Part shown: piece by piece, positions 1 through 4,520 of the stretch
How the letters are laid out: each line of letters opens with the position of its first letter
Numbering within the stretch: the stretch's first letter is position 1
Assembly (NCBI GenBank): GCA_002405485.1
Contig: DHLW01000001.1
Coordinates: 367-5,366, forward strand
Direction: 5' to 3'
Source: Phycisphaerales bacterium UBA4658
GTDB lineage: Bacteria; Planctomycetota; Phycisphaerae; Phycisphaerales; UBA1924
Length of the DNA: 5,000 bases
Notes under the pieces: model-generated
Seen by the model: only the letters and a program-made list of their open reading frames with translations
Told to the model about the DNA's origin: nothing
Database searches by the model: none
Translations under genes and position numbers: made by a program

Positions 1-50
1 CCGATCCCCGGTTCCCGAATGCCGCCTCACCCCCTCCCCCCCACTCCCCC

Positions 51-449
51 TCAGTGCGGAATCTCCTTCACCGCATTCCGATTCCAGCTCGGCACGCGCA
101 CCACGATCTTGCCCGGCTTCAGGATCTCGCACTGGCAGCTCAGACGGCTGTTCCGCCGAACGTCCGGGGCTTCTTCCACGCGGTCATCCTCGGCCTCGGT
201 GCTCTCGCTCAGCAGTTCCATGCCCTCTTCGACATAGACGTGGCACGTCGAGCAGGCGCACACGCCGCCGCAGGCGTGCTCGATGTTGATCCCGTTGCCC
301 AGGGCCAGCTCCATCAGGTTGTGCCCCTTGGCACCATCGATGACGTGCTCTTTCTGATCGGTCCCCGTGACGGCCTGCGGATCCTCGCAGATGTACGTGA
401 TGGCGTTCGTGGCCGACCCTGCGTTGATTTTGACGCCGTGCGTGTGCAT
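51..449 (-). CDS. fdx: [2Fe-2S] ferredoxin, Isc/adrenodoxin type
   Basis: Small soluble electron carrier (132 aa) that holds one [2Fe-2S] cluster; in the family it supplies electrons for Fe-S cluster assembly or to oxidoreductases in the cytoplasm. The sequence shows the classic pattern EHACGGVCACSTCHVYV at about residues 57-73, with cluster ligands inferred as C60, C66 and C69, and the fourth ligand C105 in the RLSCQ motif. The ESTEAEDDRVEEA stretch (about 82-94) is the acidic partner-binding helix seen in Isc-type Fdx and adrenodoxin. Extra cysteines C64 and C107 flank the ligands; C64 matches the non-ligand cysteine of E. coli Fdx. The N-terminal leader of about 35 residues, with C21, makes it somewhat longer than E. 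coli Fdx. The ATG at 449 is the only sensible in-frame start before the domain. No isc genes are visible nearby; it is divergent from the glycosyltransferase gene. The family call is firm; the physiological partner is unknown. Confidence 0.93.
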   Translation of the reverse strand: MHTHGVKINAGSATNAITYICEDPQAVTGTDQKEHVIDGAKGHNLMELALGNGINIEHACGGVCACSTCHVYVEEGMELLSESTEAEDDRVEEAPDVRRNSRLSCQCEILKPGKIVVRVPSWNRNAVKEIPH

Positions 450-455
450 GGGGGA

Positions 456-461
456 AGGGTA
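456..461 (-). promoter_or_regulatory. Candidate -10 box of fdx, near-leaderless
   Basis: On the minus strand TACCCT lies six bases before the fdx ATG. With a usual -10 to start distance of 6-7 bases, transcription would begin at or next to the ATG, giving a leaderless or nearly leaderless mRNA. No Shine-Dalgarno sequence precedes this ATG. No good -35 box is seen at 16-18 bases. A six-base match is weak on its own; the same box at nearly the same distance before the divergent gene raises the odds a little. Confidence 0.3.
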
Positions 462-465
462 GTGG

Positions 466-588
466 CCGAGAGGTCAAGAGGTCGAGAGGCAAAGTGCAGA
501 AACAACCGGGAAGGCAAGACCTGGCCTATAGACCTCTCGACCTCTCAGCCTCTCAGCCTCTCGACCTCTCAGCCTCTCGACCTCTTCA
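466..588. repeat. 8-bp tandem repeat array with inverted half
   Basis: Seven head-to-tail 8-bp units fill 533-588: CCTCTCGA, CCTCTCAG, CCTCTCAG, CCTCTCGA, CCTCTCAG, CCTCTCGA and CCTCTTCA. Three units in the opposite orientation fill 466-489 (ccgagagg, tcaagagg, tcgagagg), separated by about 43 bp of non-repeated sequence. The segment 476-490 is the exact reverse complement of 572-586 (15 bp), and 482-489 can also pair with 533-540, so alternative stem-loops are possible in DNA or RNA. It lies wholly in the intergenic space between the two divergent genes. It could be a dispersed intergenic repeat, a slippage-prone microsatellite or a regulatory element; the sequence does not say which. Confidence 0.85.
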
Positions 589-604
589 CTTCTCCCGATC
601 CCCC

Positions 605-610
605 TACCCT
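605..610 (+). promoter_or_regulatory. Candidate -10 box of the GT2 gene, near-leaderless
   Basis: TACCCT ends five bases before the ATG at 616 and mirrors the identical box in front of the divergent ferredoxin gene. There is no Shine-Dalgarno sequence in the C/T-rich stretch before this start. No convincing -35 hexamer is present; the repeat array occupies the place where it would be. This is inferred from position and symmetry only. Confidence 0.3.
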
Positions 611-615
611 CTCCC

Positions 616-1446
616 ATGCCAGAGGCCCACCCTCCTCTCGACCCCATCGAACTCTCCGTCGTGGCCCCCGCCCACAACGAAGAAGACAACGTCACGCCCC
701 TCGCCGACGAGATCGCCGCGGCAATTGCGCCCCTGAGCATCCGCTTTGAAGTCGTCATCGTCGACGATGGCTCCACCGACGCCACCCGCCAGCGTCTTGT
801 CGACGCCATGGCCACCCGCCCTTGGCTCCGCTGCGTCGCGATGACCCGGACGCCCAAGGGGAGAGGCGTCGGGCAGTCGGCGGCGTTCTATGCGGGGTTT
901 CATGCCGCCCGCGGTCGGCTCATCGCCTCGCTGGACGCCGACCTGCAGAACGATCCCGCCGACTTTCCGGCGATGCTCAAGCTCATGGGCGAGACCGGGG
1001 CCGACATGGTCCAGGGCGATCGCTCGCACGCCCGCAAGGACAACGCCGTCCGCCGCGTCGGCTCGATGGTCGGGCGGACGTTCCGCCGGCTGGTCATCGG
1101 CGACACCATCCGCGACACCGGGTGCGCCGCGCGGATCATGAAGCGTGAGATCGCCGTGCAGCTCCCGCTGCAGCTCCGCGGGATGCACCGCTTCGTTCCG
1201 GCCACCGCCCGGCACCTGGGCTACACCGTCGTCGAGATGCGCGTGAACCACCGCCCCCGCGCCAGCGGGACGACCAAGTACGGCTTCGGGATCCTGCAGC
1301 GGGCTCTGCCCGGGCTGATCGACCTGTTTGCGGTGCGCTACATGCGGAATCGCCGCCGGCCGATCGAGAGCGCCGAGATCACCCGAGCCAGCCCCGCGCC
1401 CGTGACGCTCAAGTCCGCCGCGCCAGAGTACGCCCAGTCGCGCTAG
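616..1446 (+). CDS. Family 2 glycosyltransferase, polyprenyl-phosphate (DPM1/ArnC-like) type
   Basis: GT-A fold inverting glycosyltransferase of 276 aa, likely moving a sugar from a nucleotide or similar donor to polyprenyl phosphate on the cytoplasmic face of the membrane. Visible motifs: VVAPAHNEEDNV (about 15-26), VDDGST (49-54, donor binding), LDADLQNDP (106-114, the metal-binding DxD), RDTGCAARIM (166-175), MHRFVPA (190-196), and NHRPRASGTTKYG (211-223), the usual acceptor-side signature of the DPM/ArnC group. ArnC and GtrB relatives end in two transmembrane helices; here the chain ends about 50 residues after that signature with a basic RYMRNRRRP segment and a short polar tail, so no membrane domain is present. 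The next gene, 42 bp on, encodes a LAB_N membrane protein, which could provide the membrane link. The start at 616 sits just before the first strand. The sugar and acceptor cannot be named from sequence. Confidence 0.9.
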   Translation: MPEAHPPLDPIELSVVAPAHNEEDNVTPLADEIAAAIAPLSIRFEVVIVDDGSTDATRQRLVDAMATRPWLRCVAMTRTPKGRGVGQSAAFYAGFHAARGRLIASLDADLQNDPADFPAMLKLMGETGADMVQGDRSHARKDNAVRRVGSMVGRTFRRLVIGDTIRDTGCAARIMKREIAVQLPLQLRGMHRFVPATARHLGYTVVEMRVNHRPRASGTTKYGFGILQRALPGLIDLFAVRYMRNRRRPIESAEITRASPAPVTLKSAAPEYAQSR

Positions 1447-1488
1447 CACCGACCGCCAGCACCGCTCTGCACCCCTCACCACTCGACC

Positions 1489-2160
1489 ATGAGCACGCCG
1501 CGCAAGCGCACTAAGTGGGAACCCGCCGCTCTCATGGCCCTGGTCCTCGGGCTTGGGCTCTGGATCGCCTTCGGCCCTGCGGGCAAGCCCGTCTTCCCCG
1601 TCAGCCCCGGCGCGCTCACCCAGGACGTCCGCATCGGACAGACCCGCGGCGTCCTGGAAGCCACGCCCGGCGCCCCGGAGACCGCCGACATCTCCTTCCG
1701 CCTCTGGATCAAGGGCGGCCCAACGCCCCCGCCGACCTGGTCACGCGCTGACGCCGAGCGGATCCTCGGCCAGGGCGTCGTGCAGGACACCCTGAACTCC
1801 AGCCACAACCGTGTCTTCCGGGCCTTGAACATCACCTCGTGGGTCAACCTGGTCTGGGTCGGGATCGGGCTGCTTGGGCAGGTGGCCTTCTCCGGGCGCA
1901 TGCTCCTGCAGTGGATCACCAGCGAGAAGAGCCGCAAGAGCGTCATCACCGAGAGCTTCTGGTGGTTCAGCTTGATCGGCGGGGTCCTGCTGTTCAGCTA
2001 CTTCGTCTTCCGCCAGGACCCCATCGGAATCCTCGGGCAGGCCTCGGGGATCGTGATCTACGCCCGCAACATCCGCCTGCTCCGCAAGCAGGCCCGCCGC
2101 TCCGAGCGTGAGCAGGATCGCGCTCTGGATCGCGATTCGGCGCAGCCGGCGTCGGAGTGA
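1489..2160 (+). CDS. Membrane protein with lipid A biosynthesis N-terminal (LAB_N) domain
   Basis: Integral membrane protein of 223 aa. An N-terminal hydrophobic helix (about 13-29) is followed by a stretch of about 85 polar residues, probably outside the membrane, then a LAB_N domain at about 117-200 with three further helices (about 118-134, 157-175 and 178-194). Family hallmarks are visible: GLLGQVAFSGRMLLQW (128-142), SEKSRKSVITESFWWFSL (145-162), RQDPIGILGQ (175-184) and IYARNIRLL (190-198). The domain occurs alone or fused to LpxB and is often found beside GT2 and GT39 glycosyltransferases; its molecular role is not settled. Here it follows the GT2 gene by 42 bp, with no terminator and no clear ribosome site, so co-transcription is likely. 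The polar N-terminal insert is unusual compared with the shortest family members, which start directly with the domain. The C-tail is charged (RRSEREQDRALDRD) and probably cytoplasmic. Confidence 0.88.
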   Translation: MSTPRKRTKWEPAALMALVLGLGLWIAFGPAGKPVFPVSPGALTQDVRIGQTRGVLEATPGAPETADISFRLWIKGGPTPPPTWSRADAERILGQGVVQDTLNSSHNRVFRALNITSWVNLVWVGIGLLGQVAFSGRMLLQWITSEKSRKSVITESFWWFSLIGGVLLFSYFVFRQDPIGILGQASGIVIYARNIRLLRKQARRSEREQDRALDRDSAQPASE

Positions 2161-2200
2161 ACCGCCGGCTTTGCTCCCCTTCCTTGGCCCGGCGAACCGA

Positions 2201-2206
2201 TATCGT
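2201..2206 (+). promoter_or_regulatory. Candidate -10 box before the hypothetical gene pair
   Basis: TATCGT, inside the palindrome CGATATCG (2198-2205), ends eight bases before the ATG at 2215. As with the boxes before the ferredoxin and GT2 genes, this spacing would give an almost leaderless transcript, and there is no Shine-Dalgarno sequence. No -35 element is seen at standard distance. It could instead be chance in the 54-bp gap after the LAB_N gene, with read-through from upstream. Confidence 0.25.
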
Positions 2207-2214
2207 TTCCACGC

Positions 2215-2856
2215 ATGCACGTGCTCGTTGACGGCCTTCGCCTCGACACCCCCGCCCCCTCCCTGGCGTGCGCCCTCGCCGCCGCCAGGTCGCACGCCCA
2301 GCGCCAGGATCGGCTGGTCGTCGACGCCCACCTCGACGGGCGACCGATCGCCGACGAGATCCTCTCCAGCCCACCGACGCTCCCGGCCGACGGCGAACTC
2401 GCCTGCACCACCGCCGATCGGGGCGAAGTCGTTCAAGGCGCCCTCCTGGGCGTCGCCGATCTGCTCGGCGAGGCCAAACACGATCATCACGCCACCGCCG
2501 ACCTGCTCGCGGTCGGCAAGCTCGAAGACGCTCTGGCCCGCCTGCCGGTCACGCTGACAACCTGGGAGACCGTTCGGCAAAGCGTGGGTGACGCCGCGGC
2601 GATCCTCGGGATCGATCCCTCCGGCCCTCCCCTTGCCGAGCCGATCGCCCGCCTGACCGCGGCTCTCGCCGAACTCAAGCGCTGCGTCCACGCCCGGGAT
2701 TGGGCCGGACTGGGAGACGTGATCGGGTCGGATCTGGCCGTTCAGGCCGACCAGTGGCGTTCCACGATCGGAGATCTGGCCCGTGATGCCAGCGCACGCC
2801 GGGTCACAAGCCGATACGCTGCTCCGCGGGCGGTGAGTGTCACGACGGAGAGTTGA
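2215..2856 (+). CDS. Hypothetical protein, first gene of a coupled pair
   Basis: A 213-aa soluble protein that I do not recognise. No signal peptide or membrane segment is visible. Residues 1-65 look like a small alpha/beta unit with two similar turns, VLVDGLRL (3-10) and VVDAHLDGRPI (35-45), and could fold like a compact beta-grasp-type domain; this is only an impression. Residues 70-190 are mainly helical, with conserved-looking aromatic positions W118 (TTWETVRQSVG), W163 (ARDWAGLGDVIGSDL) and W181 (DQWRSTIGDLA). A KHDHH cluster lies at 88-92. The gene has smooth G/C-rich codon use like its neighbours, which supports it as real over the long antisense frame. The stop lies 3 bp before the next gene's TTG start, so the two are almost surely co-translated and probably work together. 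Function unknown. Confidence 0.72.
   Translation: MHVLVDGLRLDTPAPSLACALAAARSHAQRQDRLVVDAHLDGRPIADEILSSPPTLPADGELACTTADRGEVVQGALLGVADLLGEAKHDHHATADLLAVGKLEDALARLPVTLTTWETVRQSVGDAAAILGIDPSGPPLAEPIARLTAALAELKRCVHARDWAGLGDVIGSDLAVQADQWRSTIGDLARDASARRVTSRYAAPRAVSVTTES
2847..2850 (+). promoter_or_regulatory. Ribosome binding site supporting a TTG start
   Basis: GGAG lies inside the 3' end of the upstream gene, nine bases before the TTG at 2860. This spacing favours TTG over the in-frame ATGs at 2902 and 2905, which have no comparable site. Confidence 0.55.
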
Positions 2857-2859
2857 GCA

Positions 2860-3708
2860 TTGCCGGGCACCCAGTCCGAGAAAGCCGCGAAGATCGACGC
2901 GATGATGGAGCAGGCCTCCGCCGCCCTCGTCAAGCGCGAGTACTTTGAAGCCGAACGGCTGGCCTCCAGCGCGCTGCGCCGGGCATACGCCGCCGGCGAT
3001 TTCGAACGCATGGCCCGCATCATCATGCCGCTCCAGGAGGCCAGACGGCAGAAGCGCGACCTCGCCTGCGATTCCGGGCGCCTCGTCGTCATCGATGCCG
3101 AGCTCCCGCAGGGCAAGGCCATCAAGACCGGGTGCTACCTCATCGCCCCTCCCCGCGTGGGCGTGGACGGGCGACTGCTCCGCGAACTCGCCGACGAGCG
3201 GCACGTCCCGACGGTCGTCCTCGTCCGCGAGCCCACCAGCCGAGAGGGCCTCTGGCCGATCGTCGCCGTCGGCCCGGTGACCATCCGGACCAAGGTCATG
3301 CCCCCGCCCCCAGCCCCGCCCGCCCCACCCCCGTCATCCGTCAGACCTTCGACGGGCAAGGCCGGGGCGGAGAAGAAAAAAACGTCCAGGAAGACTTCGC
3401 CCAAAGCCGAGGCTGAGGCCCCGCCGTCCTCACCCGGACTCCCGGTCCTCACGCGGGAGTGGTTCCTGGCCGCCAATGAGGCCCTCGGGGACGCCGCGAT
3501 CGCCCAGGTGCCCGCGACGCTTCCCGCGGCGTCACGGGTGGACGCGTTCATGGACCGCCTCGAGGCCCACCCGGACCACGAGAAGCTCCACCAGCGTCTG
3601 GCCGAGGCCTGTCGCGAAGCGCTCCTGGAACCGGCCCGCAAGCGTCGGGCGATCGATCCGGCCTTCTTCGAAGAGGACGACGATCTTTCTGATGGCGATG
3701 GGGAGTAG
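2860..3708 (+). CDS. Hypothetical protein with Pro/Lys linker and acidic tail
   Basis: A 282-aa soluble protein of unknown function. It appears to have three parts. Residues 1-68 are helical and resemble a TPR-like helix pair (KREYFEAERLASSALRRAYAAGDFERMARI, read in parts as about 25-54). Residues 70-146 are a beta-rich region (GRLVVIDAELPQGKA, GCYLIAPPR, VPTVVLVREPTSREGLWPIVAVGPVTIRT, each a fragment of that region). A flexible linker (147-193) follows, very rich in Pro, Ala and Lys. The C-terminal helical domain (about 195-268, starting LTREWFLAANEALGD) ends in an acidic tail (EEDDDLSDGDGE). The first in-frame start is TTG at 2860 with GGAG nine bases upstream; ATG at 2902 or 2905 would remove 14-15 residues. 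It is coupled to the preceding gene by a 3-bp gap. The linker and acidic tail suggest a protein-binding role, which is inference. Confidence 0.72.
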   Translation: MPGTQSEKAAKIDAMMEQASAALVKREYFEAERLASSALRRAYAAGDFERMARIIMPLQEARRQKRDLACDSGRLVVIDAELPQGKAIKTGCYLIAPPRVGVDGRLLRELADERHVPTVVLVREPTSREGLWPIVAVGPVTIRTKVMPPPPAPPAPPPSSVRPSTGKAGAEKKKTSRKTSPKAEAEAPPSSPGLPVLTREWFLAANEALGDAAIAQVPATLPAASRVDAFMDRLEAHPDHEKLHQRLAEACREALLEPARKRRAIDPAFFEEDDDLSDGDGE

Positions 3709-3739
3709 CGCCCCCCAACCCCAACCGCTGCCCAGTTCA

Positions 3740-3786
3740 GACCCGCCGCTTCACGCCCCCAGAAGTTCTACTGGGGTCCGCGGGTT
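3740..3786 (+). terminator. Two-tier hairpin after the hypothetical pair
   Basis: The outer stem ACCCGC (3741-3746) pairs with GCGGGT (3780-3785), with a possible G-U extension at 3740/3786. The inner stem CCCCAG (3757-3762) pairs exactly with CTGGGG (3771-3776) around an 8-base loop. It begins 32 bases after the stop of the second hypothetical gene, a fitting place for transcription termination. There is no T-run after it, so it is not a standard intrinsic terminator; it may be a 3'-end stabiliser or a chance structure in G+C-rich DNA. Confidence 0.35.
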
Positions 3787-3788
3787 GG

Positions 3789-3812
3789 GCGTGTCGGAGA
3801 CTCCGAAAACGC
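3789..3812 (+). other. Hairpin upstream of hpf
   Basis: GCGT (3789-3792) and TCGGA (3794-3798) pair with TCCGA (3802-3806) and ACGC (3809-3812) around a GAC loop, with a 1x2 internal loop. It lies directly after the larger hairpin and about 30 bases before the candidate hpf promoter. It could be part of a tandem terminator or an operator-like dyad; the sequence cannot decide. Confidence 0.35.
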
Positions 3813-3823
3813 GGTTTGCGATG

Positions 3824-3850
3824 TTGGAACCCCGACGCGGACGCTACGAT
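3824..3850 (+). promoter_or_regulatory. hpf: Candidate promoter of hpf
   Basis: TTGGAA (3824-3829) and TACGAT (3845-3850) are 15 bases apart, slightly short for a primary sigma factor. Transcription would begin near 3857 and leave about 35 bases of leader carrying the GGAGG site. The upstream part also reads GGAAC, the -35 core of many ECF sigma promoters, so stress-sigma control is an alternative. GCTACGAT here and GCTATGCT before ptsN are similar boxes. Confidence 0.35.
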
Positions 3851-3881
3851 GGATGTGGTGGCCCAGAGCAACTTCCGCTAT

Positions 3882-3886
3882 GGAGG
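3882..3886 (+). promoter_or_regulatory. Shine-Dalgarno site of hpf
   Basis: GGAGG lies five bases before the ATG at 3892. It is the strongest ribosome binding site in the window and overlaps the in-frame ATG at 3880, which argues against starts further upstream (3853, 3880). Confidence 0.7.
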
Positions 3887-3891
3887 CGCCA

Positions 3892-4212
3892 ATGAACCTG
3901 ACCGGAAACCAAACCATGCGTATCGACGTCACTGGCAAGCACATCGAGATCACCCCCGCCATCCAGCAGTACTGCGAAAAGAAGGCGGAGCGCCTGATGA
4001 AGATCTTTGATGGAACCCAGCAGATCCGCATGGTCCTTGAGTCCCCGCAGGGCAAGAAGGCCGAGTTCCACGTCGAAGTCGCCGTTGACGTCGTGAAGCA
4101 CAAGGACTTCATCGCCAACGCCATCGACGCGGACATGTACGCCGCGATCGACATCGCCGTCGACAAGGCCGTTCGCCAGCTCCGCGACCACAAGGACAAG
4201 CTCCGCAGCTAA
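3892..4212 (+). CDS. hpf: Ribosome hibernation promoting factor, short form (HPF/YfiA family)
   Basis: Small protein that binds the 30S decoding region and silences or dimerises ribosomes in stationary phase or stress. With the start at 3892 it has 106 aa. The sequence follows the family: MRIDVTGKHIEITPAIQQY (from residue 9) matches the N-terminal strand of E. coli HPF, and DMYAAIDIAVDKAVRQL plus RDHKDKL (81-104) is the hallmark last helix. It lacks the C-terminal dimerisation domain of long HPF, so it belongs to the short type of about 95-110 aa. The start at 3892 is chosen for the GGAGG site; the ATG at 3916 (98 aa) aligns exactly with the usual family start but has only a weak GGA upstream. 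It is monocistronic-looking, with structured DNA on its upstream side and a 308-bp gap before the PTS gene. The neighbouring ptsN-like gene recalls rpoN-hpf-ptsN clusters. Confidence 0.93.
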   Translation: MNLTGNQTMRIDVTGKHIEITPAIQQYCEKKAERLMKIFDGTQQIRMVLESPQGKKAEFHVEVAVDVVKHKDFIANAIDADMYAAIDIAVDKAVRQLRDHKDKLRS

Positions 4213-4353
4213 CTGCTCGGTCGGCGTACGGGGCTCGGGCGGGGTCCGCCGGGACCGGCTCAGGTTGGCCGAAACCAGAGCGTCTGGCCCGGGGCCTGCA
4301 CACGCTGGGGCCGCACGATGGGGCCCGTGGGTGGTCCCGGCTCCGGTCAGCGA

Positions 4354-4374
4354 CGAACGCCGGATCCGGCTTCG
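4354..4374. repeat. Near-perfect palindrome between hpf and ptsN
   Basis: The core GCCGGATCCGGC (4359-4370) is a perfect 12-base palindrome. Allowing one unpaired C (4358), the arms extend through CGAA (4354-4357) and TTCG (4371-4374) to ten base pairs each. It may be a DNA-binding site or, as RNA, half of an intermolecular dyad; the core itself has no loop. Its function is unknown. Confidence 0.6.
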
Positions 4375-4404
4375 GCCGTTGGCTTGAGCCCTGGCACCCG
4401 CATT

Positions 4405-4438
4405 GGCACCGGGTTGGCCATCGACCGTTGGCGGTGCC
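4405..4438 (+). other. Hairpin in the ptsN upstream region
   Basis: GGCACCG (4405-4411) pairs exactly with CGGTGCC (4432-4438) across a 20-base loop. Its right arm overlaps the start of the palindrome at 4436-4447, and a second GGCACC copy at 4393-4398 could compete for the same arm. It lies upstream of the proposed -10 box, so it would be in RNA only if transcription reads through from hpf. Confidence 0.4.
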
Positions 4439-4447
4439 CACGTGGGC
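4436..4447. promoter_or_regulatory. Perfect palindrome, possible operator of ptsN
   Basis: GCCCACGTGGGC is a perfect 12-base palindrome that ends eight bases before the proposed -10 box TATGCT. A repressor or activator dimer bound here would overlap the promoter. The regulator is not known and no candidate is encoded in the window. Confidence 0.4.
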
Positions 4448-4455
4448 TTTGCCGC

Positions 4456-4461
4456 TATGCT
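4456..4461 (+). promoter_or_regulatory. Candidate -10 box of ptsN
   Basis: TATGCT within GCTATGCT resembles GCTACGAT before hpf. Transcription would begin near 4468, leaving about 53 bases of leader. No good -35 box is seen; TTGGCG at 4428 is 22 bases away, too far for ordinary spacing. Confidence 0.3.
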
Positions 4462-4520
4462 CCAAGTGCGTCGCGCCCGGAACACCCCGGCGACCGCACG
4501 CCCAACCACGGATCGACGGC

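Larger units (their letters stand above)
4213..4520. other. 308-bp gene-free region with palindromes
   Basis: No frame here looks like a real protein: possible frames are Pro/Arg/Gly-rich with no ribosome site. Just after hpf, GGTCC (4243-4247) and GGACC (4252-4256) form a small stem with a GCCG loop, and AGCGT/ACGCT (4279-4283, 4302-4306) encloses a GGCC/GGCC stem. Neither is followed by a T-run, so any termination of hpf is uncertain. The second half holds two palindromes, a 7-bp hairpin and a possible promoter, listed separately. Short direct repeats also occur: TGGCACC at 4392 and 4404, and CCGTTGGC at 4376 and 4425. Confidence 0.6.

Noticed and set aside
1..50. Possible terminator or gene fragment downstream of the ferredoxin
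   Set aside because: The stretch is C-rich with no stem followed by a T-run on the minus strand and no supported frame; nothing can be claimed.
533..588. The repeat array as a CRISPR
   Set aside because: Units are 8 bp, directly adjacent, with no spacers and no cas genes nearby.
54..749. Plus-strand open frame of 231 codons through the ferredoxin gene and repeat array
   Set aside because: It is antisense to a clear ferredoxin and its middle is only the translated 8-bp repeat (LSTSQPL-like), followed by Arg/Pro-rich sequence overlapping the glycosyltransferase start.
604..1482. Minus-strand open frame of 292 codons opposite the glycosyltransferase
   Set aside because: The plus strand carries a full set of GT2 motifs; the antisense product shows no family signature.
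1741..3204. Very long minus-strand open frame (487 codons)
   Set aside because: It runs antisense to the LAB_N gene and both hypothetical genes, has no domain I can recognise, and its Gly/Ala/Asp-rich composition is what G+C-rich codon bias produces on the opposite strand.
4428..4520. N-terminal extension of the PTS EIIA protein from an upstream in-frame start
   Set aside because: The 31 added residues are unlike any EIIA N-terminus and would cover the palindrome and candidate promoter; the ATG at 4521 gives the standard length.
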